Assembly (NCBI GenBank): GCA_027531395.1
Contig: JAPZRO010000004.1
Coordinates: forward strand, 682,001 to 746,000
Reading direction: 5' to 3'
Source of the DNA: Porphyrobacter sp.
GTDB lineage: Bacteria; Pseudomonadota; Alphaproteobacteria; Sphingomonadales; Sphingomonadaceae
Length of the DNA stretch: 64,000 nucleotides
The notes beneath the pieces are model-generated. The model made no database searches, had not been told where the DNA came from, and was given only the letters and a program-made list of their open reading frames with translations. Positions within the stretch are counted from its first letter, which is position 1. Each line of letters opens with the position of its first letter. This document shows positions 47,243 to 55,980 of the stretch, one piece after another. Both the position numbers and the translations under genes were made by a program.

Positions 47243-48181
47243 GTGAACGCGCCGCACGGTCCCTTTCCCGAGGTCTCCGGCCACGGGTCCAGTGTCGTCA
47301 ACGGCCTGTCGGTCGACGTCGAGGACTGGTTCCAGGTCGGCGCCTTCGAGAACGTGATCGCGCGCGGCGAGTGGGACTCGATCCGCACCCGCGTCGAGAG
47401 CAATGTCGATCGTATCATCGACCTCTTCGCCGAGGCCGATGTGCGTGGCACCTTCTTCACTCTGGGCTGGGTCGCGAAGCGCCATCCGGCGATGATCCGC
47501 CGCATCGCCGAGGCCGGGCACGAGATCGCCAGCCACGGCTATGATCACGCCCGCGTCTTCACCTTCAGCCGCGCCGAATTTGCCGAGGATATCCGCAAGG
47601 CGCGGCAAATCCTCGAGGACAGCGCGGGCGTCGCGGTCACCGGTTACCGCGCCCCGAGCTTCTCGATCGATCACCGCACGCCCTGGGCCTTCGCCGAACT
47701 GGCCGAACAGGGCTATGCCTATTCCTCCAGCGTCGCGCCGGTGGTGCATGATCACTATGGCTGGCCCGAAGCCCCGCGCTTTGCCTTCCGCCCGCTGCCG
47801 TGGTCCTCGCTGGTCGAACTGCCGGTGACCACCGCTCTGCTTGGCGGGCGGCGGGTCGCGGCCGGCGGTGGCGGGTTCTTCCGGGTGCTGCCCTATGGGT
47901 TCTCGCGCTGGGCGATCCGGCAGGTGAACCGCAGCGAAGGCCGCCCGGCGGTGTTCTATTTCCACCCGTGGGAGATCGATCCCGATCAGCCGCGCGTCGG
48001 CCATGCCCCGCTGCGCTCGCGCTTCCGGCACTATACCGGCCTTGCCCGGATGGCCGACAAGCTGCGCGCGCTGGTCCACGAATTCCGCTGGGGCCGGATG
48101 GACATGATCGCTCACCGCGAGGCCGCGCGCGCCGGTGAACTGCCTGCGCCTGCCAGCCTCGGCGAGGAGTTTGCGGCATGA
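47243..48181 (+). CDS. Polysaccharide deacetylase, XrtA system (NodB fold)
   Basis: A 312-residue carbohydrate esterase family 4 protein. Motif 1 is the DVEDWF form (Asp about 25 and 28) typical of XrtA/PEP-CTERM deacetylases. Motif 2 is ASHGYDH with metal-ligand His at 98 and 102, and RAPSFSID is motif 3. C-terminal YFHPWEIDPDQPR belongs to the DUF3473-type extension. Would remove N-acetyl groups from polymer units, in the cytoplasm or periplasm (no signal peptide seen). Starts with GTG one base after the ATPase stop, and overlaps the FemAB gene by four bases. Confidence 0.9.
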   Translation: MNAPHGPFPEVSGHGSSVVNGLSVDVEDWFQVGAFENVIARGEWDSIRTRVESNVDRIIDLFAEADVRGTFFTLGWVAKRHPAMIRRIAEAGHEIASHGYDHARVFTFSRAEFAEDIRKARQILEDSAGVAVTGYRAPSFSIDHRTPWAFAELAEQGYAYSSSVAPVVHDHYGWPEAPRFAFRPLPWSSLVELPVTTALLGGRRVAAGGGGFFRVLPYGFSRWAIRQVNRSEGRPAVFYFHPWEIDPDQPRVGHAPLRSRFRHYTGLARMADKLRALVHEFRWGRMDMIAHREAARAGELPAPASLGEEFAA

Positions 48182-49239
48182 ACGCGCCGGTCAAGGCCGG
48201 CCACCAGGTGCGTGCGCTCGACTGGAACGATCCGGCCGAGCTGCGCCGCATCGAAGACTTCGTCGCTGGGGCGGGCGGAAGCCTGTTTCATCGCCCCGCG
48301 TGGCTGCAGGCGGTCGCCGCAGGCACCGGCCAGCGCGCGGCGGGCCTTGTCTGCGAGCAGCTTGGCGTAGTGACAGGCTGGTTCCCGCTCACCGAGGTGC
48401 GCTCGGCGCTGTTCGGCAAGGCGCTGGTGTCGAGCGGGTTCGGGGTCGGCGGCGGCATTCTCGCCGAGAGTCCCGAGGCTGGCCGCGCGCTCGCCGAGGC
48501 TGGAGAACGCCATGCGCTGGCGGGCGGCTTTTCCGGCATCGAACTGCGCGGCGGGCCGATCCCCGAACACTGGCACGCGTGGTCCGACAAGCATTGCGGT
48601 TTCGTGCGACCGCTGGCGGCGAGCGACGAGGCGGAGCTCAACGCGATCCCGCGCAAGGCCCGCGCCGAGGTGCGCAAGGGCCTGGCCTTTGATCACCGGG
48701 TGACCATCGGGCGCGCCCGCGCGGATCTCGCGGCGCATTACGCCTGCTACAGCGAGAGCGTGCGCAATCTCGGCACGCCGGTGTTCCCGCGGAGCCTGTT
48801 CGCCGCGATGCTCGATGCCTTTCCGGACAGCAGCGATATCCTCACCGTGTGGGATGGCGAGCGTCCGCTGACGAGCGTTCTGAGCTTCTATCACGATGGC
48901 GCGGTGATGCCGTTCTGGGGCGGGGGCGTGTTCGCCGCCCGGCCTGCGCGCGCCAACGAGCGGATGTATTACGAACTGATGCTCCACGCCCGGCGTCAGG
49001 GCATGACGCGCTTCGACTTCGGCCGCTCCAAGACCGGTAGCGGGCCTTTCGCTTTCAAGAAGAACTGGGGCTTCGCGCCCGAGCCGCTCACCTACGGCGC
49101 ATGGACCGCGCCGGGGGCGAAGGGGCGCAATATCGACCCCACCGACGCGGGCTACAGCCGCAAGATCGAGTTGTGGAAGAAGCTGCCGCTGCCCATCGCC
49201 AACACTCTGGGGCCGTGGATCGCACGCGGGTTGGCGTGA
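48178..49239 (+). CDS. FemAB-family aminoacyltransferase-like protein, XrtA system
   Basis: A 353-residue FemAB/GNAT-fold protein. It shows L-D-W-N-D-P-A-E-L near the start, LFHRPAWLQAVA, then IPRKARAEVRKGLAFD, VLSFYHDGAVMPFWGGGVFAARP, YYELMLHARRQGMTRFDFGRSKTGSG and FKKNWGF. The last two are hallmarks of the XrtA/PEP-CTERM-associated FemAB family. Relatives in peptidoglycan synthesis transfer amino acids from aminoacyl-tRNA; here the acceptor is probably the polysaccharide or its precursor. Start overlaps deacetylase (ATGA), and stop overlaps the glycosyltransferase start (TGATG). Confidence 0.9.
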   Translation: MNAPVKAGHQVRALDWNDPAELRRIEDFVAGAGGSLFHRPAWLQAVAAGTGQRAAGLVCEQLGVVTGWFPLTEVRSALFGKALVSSGFGVGGGILAESPEAGRALAEAGERHALAGGFSGIELRGGPIPEHWHAWSDKHCGFVRPLAASDEAELNAIPRKARAEVRKGLAFDHRVTIGRARADLAAHYACYSESVRNLGTPVFPRSLFAAMLDAFPDSSDILTVWDGERPLTSVLSFYHDGAVMPFWGGGVFAARPARANERMYYELMLHARRQGMTRFDFGRSKTGSGPFAFKKNWGFAPEPLTYGAWTAPGAKGRNIDPTDAGYSRKIELWKKLPLPIANTLGPWIARGLA

Positions 49240-50462
49240 TGGGCGACATCCTGTTCCTCGCCCACCGCGTGCCCTTTCCGCCCGATCGCGGCGACCGCAT
49301 CCGCTCGCACCATCTGCTGAAAGGCCTGGCGCGGCTTGGGCCTGTCCATGTCGGCTGCTTTGCCGAGGGCAAGGACAAGGCGGGCGAGGAAGCGCTGGCG
49401 CAGATCGCGGCCTCGCATTGCATCGCTCCGCGCACCAAGCCGCTGCCGCTGGCGGGGATCGAAGCGGTGTTGGCGGGCAAGCCGGTGAGCCTCACCGCTT
49501 TCCATTCGCGCCAGCTGGCCGGGTGGGTGCGCGACACCATCGCCCGCCACGACATTTCCGCGATCGTCGTGTTCTCGGGGCAGATGGGCCAATATGTGCC
49601 CGATGACTTCAAAGGCCGCGTTGTCATCGACCTGTGCGACGTCGATAGCGCCAAGTTCGCCAGCTATGCGCAGGGCGGCGAGTGCGTGTGGCTCAACGCC
49701 CGCGAGGCGCGGTTGCTGGCGGCGGAGGAGGAACGCCTCGGCCAGCGTGCCGATGCGACGATCCTGATCTCCGAGGCCGAGGCCGCGCTCTACCGCTCGC
49801 GGCTGCGCGATCCGGCCAAAGTGAATGTGCAGGTGATCGGCAACGGCATCAATGCTGCCTTCTTCGATCCGGCGACCGTTCGCCCGCATCCGGTGCTTGA
49901 AGGCCAGCCGGGGCCGCATTTCGTCTTCACCGGCCAGATGGATTACCGCCCCAATGAGCAGGCGGCGCTATGGGTGATCGAGGCGCTGCTGCCGGTGCTG
50001 CGCCAGCGCTTCCCCGATGCGCTGTTCCATGTCGTCGGACGTAATCCGACCGTGAAGCTGATGGCCCATGATGGTCAGTCGGGTGTGCGGGTCTGGGGCG
50101 AAGTGCCCGATGTCCGCCCCTTCATCGCCGCCGCCGACGCCGTGCTCGCTCCGCTGCTGATCGCGCGCGGGGTGCAGAACAAGGTGCTCGAGGCCATGGC
50201 GATGGCACGGCCCGTGGTGCTCACGCCCGAAGCCGCGACAGGCATCGCCGCCGTCGATGGCGAGCACTGGCTGGTGAGCGCACCCGACCCGCAGGCGATG
50301 GCCGGCAAGATCGCTGACTTGCTCGCCGATCCGCAGGCACAGGCGCACATGGCCGCGGCGGCACGGCGCTTCGTGCTCGATCACCATGGCTGGGAAGCGA
50401 TGCTGGCTCCGCTTGGCCAGCTGGTGGGCAAGGGCGGGGAGGCTGTCCGCCATGCCGCCTGA
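49239..50462 (+). CDS. Glycosyltransferase, XrtA/PEP-CTERM type (TIGR03087-like)
   Basis: A 407-residue GT-B (GT4-type) glycosyltransferase. It begins MGDILFLAHRVPFPPDRGDRIR, characteristic of this XrtA-linked family. The middle has DLCDVDSAKFASYA, a family feature, followed by HFVFTGQMDYRPNEQAALW. The donor-binding end has ARGVQNKVLEAMAMARPVV and a Glu in place (LTPEAATGI). Adds a sugar to the growing repeat unit in the cytoplasm. Its 3' end overlaps the exosortase start by 11 bases. Confidence 0.9.
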   Translation: MGDILFLAHRVPFPPDRGDRIRSHHLLKGLARLGPVHVGCFAEGKDKAGEEALAQIAASHCIAPRTKPLPLAGIEAVLAGKPVSLTAFHSRQLAGWVRDTIARHDISAIVVFSGQMGQYVPDDFKGRVVIDLCDVDSAKFASYAQGGECVWLNAREARLLAAEEERLGQRADATILISEAEAALYRSRLRDPAKVNVQVIGNGINAAFFDPATVRPHPVLEGQPGPHFVFTGQMDYRPNEQAALWVIEALLPVLRQRFPDALFHVVGRNPTVKLMAHDGQSGVRVWGEVPDVRPFIAAADAVLAPLLIARGVQNKVLEAMAMARPVVLTPEAATGIAAVDGEHWLVSAPDPQAMAGKIADLLADPQAQAHMAAAARRFVLDHHGWEAMLAPLGQLVGKGGEAVRHAA

Positions 50463-51462
50463 GCCTGCCGTCCTCAGTCTGTCCGACGCCGCACCGGTCT
50501 CGCGCATTCCCCTCGCATGGCGCAGCGCGCTGACAGCGCTCGCCGCCGCCGCACTCGCGCTGGTCGCGGTCACCGCGCAAAGCTGGGGCGAGATGCTGCA
50601 CCAGTGGTGGAACATCGACACCTATAACCACCTGCTGCTGGTGCCCTTCATCATGGGCTGGCTCGTGATGCTGAAGGCGGACGAGCTGGCCAAGATTACG
50701 CCGCGTCCCTTTGCGCCCGGCCTGCTGCTGGTCGCAGCGGCTCTCCCGCTGTGGTGGGCAGGGCGTGCGAGCGGGATCAACCTGCTCGCCCATGCCGGAG
50801 CGGTCGGCGCGCTTCAGGCGGCGGTGGTCAGCGTACTCGGCCTGCGCGCCGCGCTGCTGCTCGCCCTGCCGCTCGCCTTCGCGACATTCCTCGTGCCCTT
50901 CGGCGACGAGATCATCCCGCCGCTGCAATTCATCACCGCCGACATCGCCATCGCGCTCACGCACTGGAGCGGGGTCGAGGCGAGTATCGCGGGCATCCAC
51001 ATCCACACGCCTGCCGGCCTGTTCATCGTCGCCGAGGCGTGCTCGGGCGTGAAGTTCCTGATCGCGATGGTGACGCTCGGCGTGCTGGTGTGCTTCACCC
51101 GTTTCGACAGCTGGCGTCGCCGTGCCCTGTTCATGGCGGCCTGCGTGATCGTTCCGATCCTCGCCAACGGGGTGCGGGCCTGGGCGACGATCTATGTCGC
51201 GCAGTTCATCGGTGCCGAGCGCGCCACCGGCTTCGACCACATCGTCTATGGCTGGATATTCTTCGCCATCGTCGTGGCGCTGCTGCTGGGCGGCGCATGG
51301 CGGTTCTTCGAGCGCGAGCCGGAGGCCTATGGCTGGACCGCCGACAATCTCGCCCGCTCGGTCTCGCTTGCCAGCGCCGAGCAGTGCCGCTTTGCGCCCG
51401 TCGGCACCGCGCTTGCGGTGATTGCCCTTGCCGCGATTGCCGCGCTTGCGGCCATGCTCTAG
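50452..51462 (+). CDS. xrtA: Exosortase A
   Basis: Membrane-bound cysteine transpeptidase-like enzyme that processes PEP-CTERM proteins at the inner membrane. 336 residues with about eight to nine hydrophobic segments (for example 23-43, 90-105, 116-148, 190-214, 225-245, 263-282, 318-335). The catalytic triad is visible: Cys197 (EACSGVKFLIAM), Arg242 (NGVRAWATIYVA) and His263 (GFDHIVYGWIFF). The gene ends right after the last hydrophobic segment, so it lacks the EpsI/DUF3485 domain that often follows or is fused to XrtA. ATG 50452 fits the family. The amidotransferase gene follows after 12 bases. Confidence 0.93.
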   Translation: MPPEPAVLSLSDAAPVSRIPLAWRSALTALAAAALALVAVTAQSWGEMLHQWWNIDTYNHLLLVPFIMGWLVMLKADELAKITPRPFAPGLLLVAAALPLWWAGRASGINLLAHAGAVGALQAAVVSVLGLRAALLLALPLAFATFLVPFGDEIIPPLQFITADIAIALTHWSGVEASIAGIHIHTPAGLFIVAEACSGVKFLIAMVTLGVLVCFTRFDSWRRRALFMAACVIVPILANGVRAWATIYVAQFIGAERATGFDHIVYGWIFFAIVVALLLGGAWRFFEREPEAYGWTADNLARSVSLASAEQCRFAPVGTALAVIALAAIAALAAML

Positions 51463-51474
51463 GCCCGCAGCCCT

Positions 51475-53370
51475 ATGTGCGGGATTGCCGGGATCTTCCA
51501 TGCCGAAACCCCCAAGCCGGTCGATCCTGTCCGGGTCGAGCGGATGTGCGATGCGCTCGCGCACCGGGGGCCGGATGGGGCGGGGGTGTGGACCGATCAC
51601 GGGGTCGGCCTAGGGCATCGGCGCTTGTCGATCATAGACCTTGCCGGATCGCCCCAGCCGATGCACGCCGCCGATGGTCGCGCGGTGATCGTCTTCAACG
51701 GCGAGATCTACAATTTCCGCGAATTGCGCCGCGAACTGGAGCAGGCGGGCTTTACCTTCCGCACTCATGGCGACACCGAGGTCATTCTGGCGGCCTGGCA
51801 GCGCTGGGGCGTCGATTGCCTCAAGCGGCTCGACGGGATGTTCGCCTTCGCGATCTTCGACCGCGACAAGCGCCAGCTGTTCCTGGCGCGCGACCGCTTC
51901 GGGGTGAAACCGCTGTTCATCGCGCACCTGTCGGACGGCAGCATCGCCTTTGCCTCGGAATTGAAGGGTCTGCTGGCGCACCCGCTGCTGCGCCGCCGGG
52001 TCAACCCGCAGGCGATCGAGGCCTATATGGCTTGGGGCTGTGTCCCCGACAGCCACTCCATTCTGGCGGGGGTCGAGAAGCTGCCCGCCGGGCATTTCTG
52101 GCGGCTCGAACAGGGCAAGGCCCCGGGCCGTCCGCAGCGCTGGTGGGACATCGACTTCACCGCGCGCGAGAAGGGCTGCGAGGCGGATCTCTCCGCCCAG
52201 CTCGTCCACCTGCTGCGCGAGGGCGTGCGTTCGCGCATGGTCGCCGATGTGCCGCTGGGCGCGTTCCTTTCGGGCGGGGTCGACTCCTCGGGCGTGGTCG
52301 CGCTGATGAGCGAGGCCAGCGTCCAGCCGGTGCAGACCTGCTCGATCGGCTTCGATGTCGCTGCCTATGACGAGACCAGCTACGCGCGTCAGGTTGCCGC
52401 CAAGTTCGGCGCGGACCATCAGGAGCGGATCGTCGCGACCGACGATTTCGCCGCTATCGACACCCTCGCGGCGATGTTCGACGAGCCTTTCGCCGATGCC
52501 TCGGCCCTGCCGACCTGGCGCGTGTGCCAGCTGGCGCGCGAGCGGGTGACGGTGGCGCTGTCGGGCGACGGGGCGGACGAGGCCTTTGCCGGATACCGCC
52601 GGCAGGTGTTCCACCACCACGAGGAACGCGCGCGCTCTGTGCTCCCTGCTGGCCTGCGTGGGCCGCTGTTCGGCACGCTCGGGCGCGCATGGCCCAAGGC
52701 CGACTGGGCGCCGCGTCCCCTGCGCGCCAAGGCGACCCTGCTGGCGCTCGCGGAGAGCGGCGAGGAGGGCTATGCCCGCGGCCTTTCGGTGACCTTGCCG
52801 GGCGCGCGGCGGGCGCTCTATTCGGACGCCTTCGGCGCCAGCCTCGATGGTTTCCGCGCCGAGGACGAGCTGATCGCGCTGATGCGCGCGGCACCGGGGC
52901 GCTCGGGCCTCGACCGCGCGCAATATGCCGATCTCACCTTCTGGATGCCGGGCGACATTCTCACCAAGGTCGACCGCACCAGTATGGCGGTGAGCCTCGA
53001 AGCGCGCGAGCCGCTGCTCGATCACCGGTTGGTGGAGTTCGCCGCGCGATTGCCCGAGGGGATGCGGGTGCGGGGGAGCACCGGCAAATACCTGCTCAAG
53101 AAGAGCCTCGAACGCTATCTGCCCCACGATATTCTCTACCGGCCCAAGCAGGGCTTCGTCACGCCCATCGCCGAATGGTTCAAGGGGCCGCTGGCGGGCG
53201 CGGCGAGAGGGATTGCGACGGGCGGCCTCGCGCAGACCGGCTTCTTCCAGCCTCAGGCCATCAGCGCTTTGGCCGAAGCCCATATCGCCGGCCGCGCCGA
53301 TCACTCGCGCACGCTCTGGCAATTGCTGATGCTGGAGAAGTCGCTCGGCCAGCTCGGGGTTTCGGCCTAG
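51475..53370 (+). CDS. Glutamine amidotransferase/asparagine synthetase-like, XrtA system (amidotransferase 1)
   Basis: A 631-residue AsnB-like protein. The N-terminal Ntn glutaminase has nucleophile Cys2 (MCGIAGIF), AHRGPDG, and NGEIYNFRELR. The C-terminal ATP-pyrophosphatase synthetase domain has SGGVDSSG (about 265-272), ALSGDGADEAFAGY, and the KVDRTSMAVSLEAREPLLD segment. The XrtA-associated amidotransferase 1 family has this size and context. It would amidate a carboxyl group of a sugar or other polymer unit using glutamine. Last gene of the right arm; it converges on zapE with a four-base overlap. Confidence 0.92.
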   Translation: MCGIAGIFHAETPKPVDPVRVERMCDALAHRGPDGAGVWTDHGVGLGHRRLSIIDLAGSPQPMHAADGRAVIVFNGEIYNFRELRRELEQAGFTFRTHGDTEVILAAWQRWGVDCLKRLDGMFAFAIFDRDKRQLFLARDRFGVKPLFIAHLSDGSIAFASELKGLLAHPLLRRRVNPQAIEAYMAWGCVPDSHSILAGVEKLPAGHFWRLEQGKAPGRPQRWWDIDFTAREKGCEADLSAQLVHLLREGVRSRMVADVPLGAFLSGGVDSSGVVALMSEASVQPVQTCSIGFDVAAYDETSYARQVAAKFGADHQERIVATDDFAAIDTLAAMFDEPFADASALPTWRVCQLARERVTVALSGDGADEAFAGYRRQVFHHHEERARSVLPAGLRGPLFGTLGRAWPKADWAPRPLRAKATLLALAESGEEGYARGLSVTLPGARRALYSDAFGASLDGFRAEDELIALMRAAPGRSGLDRAQYADLTFWMPGDILTKVDRTSMAVSLEAREPLLDHRLVEFAARLPEGMRVRGSTGKYLLKKSLERYLPHDILYRPKQGFVTPIAEWFKGPLAGAARGIATGGLAQTGFFQPQAISALAEAHIAGRADHSRTLWQLLMLEKSLGQLGVSA

Positions 53371-54485
53371 TCCTCGGTCCCGTGGCCGAGCGCCATGTAG
53401 GTGTCGGACTGCATTTCGTTCAATCGGCTGACGGTGCGCTCGAATTCGAAGGCGCCGTCGCCTGACTGGTAGAGCTCCTCGGGCGCGGCGGCGGCGGTGA
53501 CGAACAGCTTCACGCGGTGCTCGTAGAGCGCGTCGATCAGCTTGGTGAAGCGGATCGCCTCGTTGCGGTTTTCCGGCCCCATCCGCGGGATGCCGACGAG
53601 GATCACCGTGTGGAACGCCCGTGCGATGGCGAGATAATCCGCCGCGCCGCGGTTCTCGCCGCACAGCTTTTTGAAGCTAAACACGCCCACGCCCTTGAGG
53701 CTCTTGGGGACGTGGAGCGTGCGCCCGCCGCCCAGATCGAGTTCGCCCGAGGGCACGTGGGCGGCATCCTCCGGTTCGAAGTCGGTGAGGCGGAAGAAGG
53801 CCTCGCGCACCTGTGCCGTCGCTGCATCGCCGATCGGCGCGTGCCACATGGCGAGCCCGCCGATACGGTCGAGCCGGTAGTCGGTCGGGCCGTTGAGGCT
53901 GAGCACGTCCATCCGCGCCTCGACCAGATCGATGAAGGGCAGGAACAGCGAACGGTTGAGCCCGTCCTTGTAGAGATCGCGCGGGGGGCGGTTGGAGGTG
54001 GTGACGATCACCGTGCCTGCCTCCATCAGCGCGGTGAAGAAGCGGCCCATGATCGCTGCGTCGGCGGTGTTGGTGACGACCATCTCGTCGAAGGCGAGAC
54101 ACTTCAGGCCCGCCGCCATGTCCAGCGCGACCGCGATCAGCGGGTCCTTCACCTGCGCCTTGCGCGCCTCCGCGATGCGGCGGTCCACTTCGAGCATGAA
54201 GGCGTGGAAGTGCACGCGGCGCTTGGCGGTAATGCCGAGTGTCTCGACGAACAGGTCCATCAGCATCGACTTGCCGCGCCCGACCCCGCCCCAGATGTAG
54301 AGCCCGCGCGGGGGCGGGGCGGGCTTGCTGCCGAACAGCTTGCCCAGCAGGCCGGATGAGGCCGGCGGGGCTTCGAGCTCGGTCTGAAGCGCTGCCAGTT
54401 TGACCGCCGCAGCGCGTTGGTCCGGGTCCGCGCGCAGCTCCCCGCTGGCGATCAGCGCATCATAGCGGGCGAGCAAGCCAGGCAC
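53367..54485 (-). CDS. zapE: Cell division protein ZapE (AFG1-like ATPase)
   Basis: A 372-residue AFG1/ZapE ATPase. Walker A GGVGRGKS is at about 66-73, CLAFDEM at about 135 is Walker B, and VTTSNRPPRDLYKDGLNR with SLFLPFI is the Sensor-1 region and family signature. The ending YQSGDGAFEFERTVSRLNEMQS is typical. In E. coli ZapE helps stabilise the FtsZ ring under stress; mitochondrial relatives act in protein quality control. It begins with GTG (complement of CAC at 54483-54485) one base after the thioesterase stop. It shares the minus-strand run with the PaaI-like gene and sdhB. Confidence 0.92.
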   Translation of the reverse strand: MPGLLARYDALIASGELRADPDQRAAAVKLAALQTELEAPPASSGLLGKLFGSKPAPPPRGLYIWGGVGRGKSMLMDLFVETLGITAKRRVHFHAFMLEVDRRIAEARKAQVKDPLIAVALDMAAGLKCLAFDEMVVTNTADAAIMGRFFTALMEAGTVIVTTSNRPPRDLYKDGLNRSLFLPFIDLVEARMDVLSLNGPTDYRLDRIGGLAMWHAPIGDAATAQVREAFFRLTDFEPEDAAHVPSGELDLGGGRTLHVPKSLKGVGVFSFKKLCGENRGAADYLAIARAFHTVILVGIPRMGPENRNEAIRFTKLIDALYEHRVKLFVTAAAAPEELYQSGDGAFEFERTVSRLNEMQSDTYMALGHGTED

Positions 54486-54486
54486 A

Positions 54487-54948
54487 TCAACCGCGCGGCA
54501 TCATCTTGCGCACGATGCCGGAGAAGCTGGCGACCGTGTCGTCGTCCTGCACCACCATGCCGCGCACGAACACCAGCTTGCCGGTTTCGCGCACGATCTC
54601 GGTCACTGCGTCGAGCGGGCGACTGCCATCGCCGCCGCCCACGAACTGCGTCGAGAGTTCGAGCGTCACCGAGGGGCCAGCGTTGCCGGTGCCGATGCGG
54701 TGCATGGTGACGAACAGCGCAATGTCGATCAGCGACAGCGTCACCGCGCCGTGGATCACGCCTTGCAGGTTCATGTGCTTGCGCTCGGGGAACATGCGCA
54801 AACGCGCCTTCCCGTCGGCGTCGACGCGGGTGATGAGCTTGCCCATCACCGCGCCGTTGAACAGCGTTTCGTCCTTGAGATTCCAGTAGTTCCAGCCCGG
54901 ATTGTCTGGGTCCGGCCCGTGTTCGAAGACGTCGTCCTTGAAACTCAC
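54487..54948 (-). CDS. PaaI-family thioesterase
   Basis: A 153-residue hot-dog-fold acyl-CoA thioesterase. NLQGVIHGAVTLSLIDIALF (about 59-78) is the G-x-x-H-G-G-x-x-x-x-x-x-D motif region with Gly-Ala replacing Gly-Gly, and SVTLELSTQFVGGG completes the hot-dog core. Probably hydrolyses small or aromatic acyl-CoAs; the substrate is unknown. It lies four bases after sdhB and one base before zapE, so it is the middle of a three-gene minus-strand operon. Confidence 0.85.
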   Translation of the reverse strand: MSFKDDVFEHGPDPDNPGWNYWNLKDETLFNGAVMGKLITRVDADGKARLRMFPERKHMNLQGVIHGAVTLSLIDIALFVTMHRIGTGNAGPSVTLELSTQFVGGGDGSRPLDAVTEIVRETGKLVFVRGMVVQDDDTVASFSGIVRKMMPRG

Positions 54949-54952
54949 CGGA

Positions 54953-55732
54953 TCAGATCGCGCGCTCGGCCATCATCTTCTTGGTCTCGGCGATCGCCTT
55001 GGCCGGGCTGAGCCCCTTGGGGCACACGTTCGCGCAGTTCATGATGGTGTGGCAGCGATAGAGGCGGAACGGATCTTCAAGATCGTCCAGACGCTCGCCG
55101 GTCATCTCGTCGCGGCTGTCGGCCAGCCAGCGATAGGCCTGGAGCAGGATCGCCGGGCCGAGGAACTTGTCCGAATTCCACCAGTAGCTCGGGCACGAGG
55201 TCGAGCAGCAAGCGCACAGAATGCACTCGTAGAGGCCGTCGAGCTTCTCGCGCTGCTCGGGGGACTGGAGGCGCTCCTTGCCGCTCGGCGTCGGGCTGAC
55301 GGTCTGCAGCCACGGGCGGATGCTGGCATACTGCGCGTAGAAGTGGGTGAAGTCCGGCACCAGGTCCTTGATCACGTCCATGTGCGGCAGCGGGGTGATG
55401 CGGATCTCGCCCTTGAGGTCCTCGATCGCGGTGGTGCAGGCGAGGCCGTTCTTGCCGTTCATGTTCATCGAGCACGAACCGCAGATGCCTTCGCGGCACG
55501 AACGGCGGAAGGTCAGGGTCGGGTCGATCTCGTTCTTGATCTTGAACAGGGCGTCGAGAACCATCGGCCCGCATTCGTCGAGATTGATCTCGAACTTGTC
55601 GTAGCGCGGGTTCTGGCCGCTGTCGGGATCATAGCGGTAGATCTTGAACGACTTCACGCGCCCGCCACTGGCCTTGTGGACCTTGCCGGCACTGTTGATC
55701 TTGGAGTTCTTGGGGAGAGTGAAGGTCGCCAT
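54953..55732 (-). CDS. sdhB: Succinate dehydrogenase iron-sulfur subunit
   Basis: Electron-transfer subunit of complex II, linking succinate oxidation to quinone. 259 residues. The 2Fe-2S ligands are Cys at about 79, 84, 87 and 99 ([14 protein letters not shown], then LAC). The 4Fe-4S and 3Fe-4S ligands are in [15 protein letters not shown] and [11 protein letters not shown]. The frame is open upstream, but [17 protein letters not shown] is the family start. No sdhA, sdhC or sdhD lies on either side within the window, so sdhB is at the edge of, or apart from, its operon. Confidence 0.95.
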   Translation of the reverse strand: MATFTLPKNSKINSAGKVHKASGGRVKSFKIYRYDPDSGQNPRYDKFEINLDECGPMVLDALFKIKNEIDPTLTFRRSCREGICGSCSMNMNGKNGLACTTAIEDLKGEIRITPLPHMDVIKDLVPDFTHFYAQYASIRPWLQTVSPTPSGKERLQSPEQREKLDGLYECILCACCSTSCPSYWWNSDKFLGPAILLQAYRWLADSRDEMTGERLDDLEDPFRLYRCHTIMNCANVCPKGLSPAKAIAETKKMMAERAI

Positions 55733-55764
55733 TACGTGATCCCGCGTTGCAATGTGCACCCTAT

Positions 55765-55962
55765 CTAGCGCCATTGTCCGGCCACGCAAGCGGGCGGTGA
55801 CTGGCAATTCTTGCATGGTTTCGCACAGCCGTTGCCCAAGGCACAGCAGGCCGTGTTGGAGACACATGAGACACTGTCCAGAAGCAGAAAATCCTGCCCC
55901 TTGCACAGCGGCCCGGGGCGTCCGTTCGCAAGGGTGAAGAAATCGAGGAACCTGCGGGCCAT
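55765..55962 (-). CDS. Possible small Cys-rich protein upstream of sdhB
   Basis: An open frame of 65 codons with ATG at 55962. It holds eight Cys in its last 47 residues ([39 protein letters not shown]). The start [17 protein letters not shown] is amphipathic. The Cys pattern is not random-looking, and the frame ends 32 bases before sdhB on the same strand. There is no good Shine-Dalgarno, and I know no family. Cys-rich peptides of this size may bind metal or be oxidised in the envelope. It may also be a chance frame. Confidence 0.4.
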   Translation of the reverse strand: MARRFLDFFTLANGRPGPLCKGQDFLLLDSVSCVSNTACCALGNGCAKPCKNCQSPPACVAGQWR

Positions 55963-55980
55963 GCGGGCACTTTAGGCGCC

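Noticed and set aside
44362-47505. A 1047-codon open frame on the minus strand
   Set aside because: Covers the outer-membrane barrel and ATPase genes in antisense; composition is that of a shadow frame and contains no motif.
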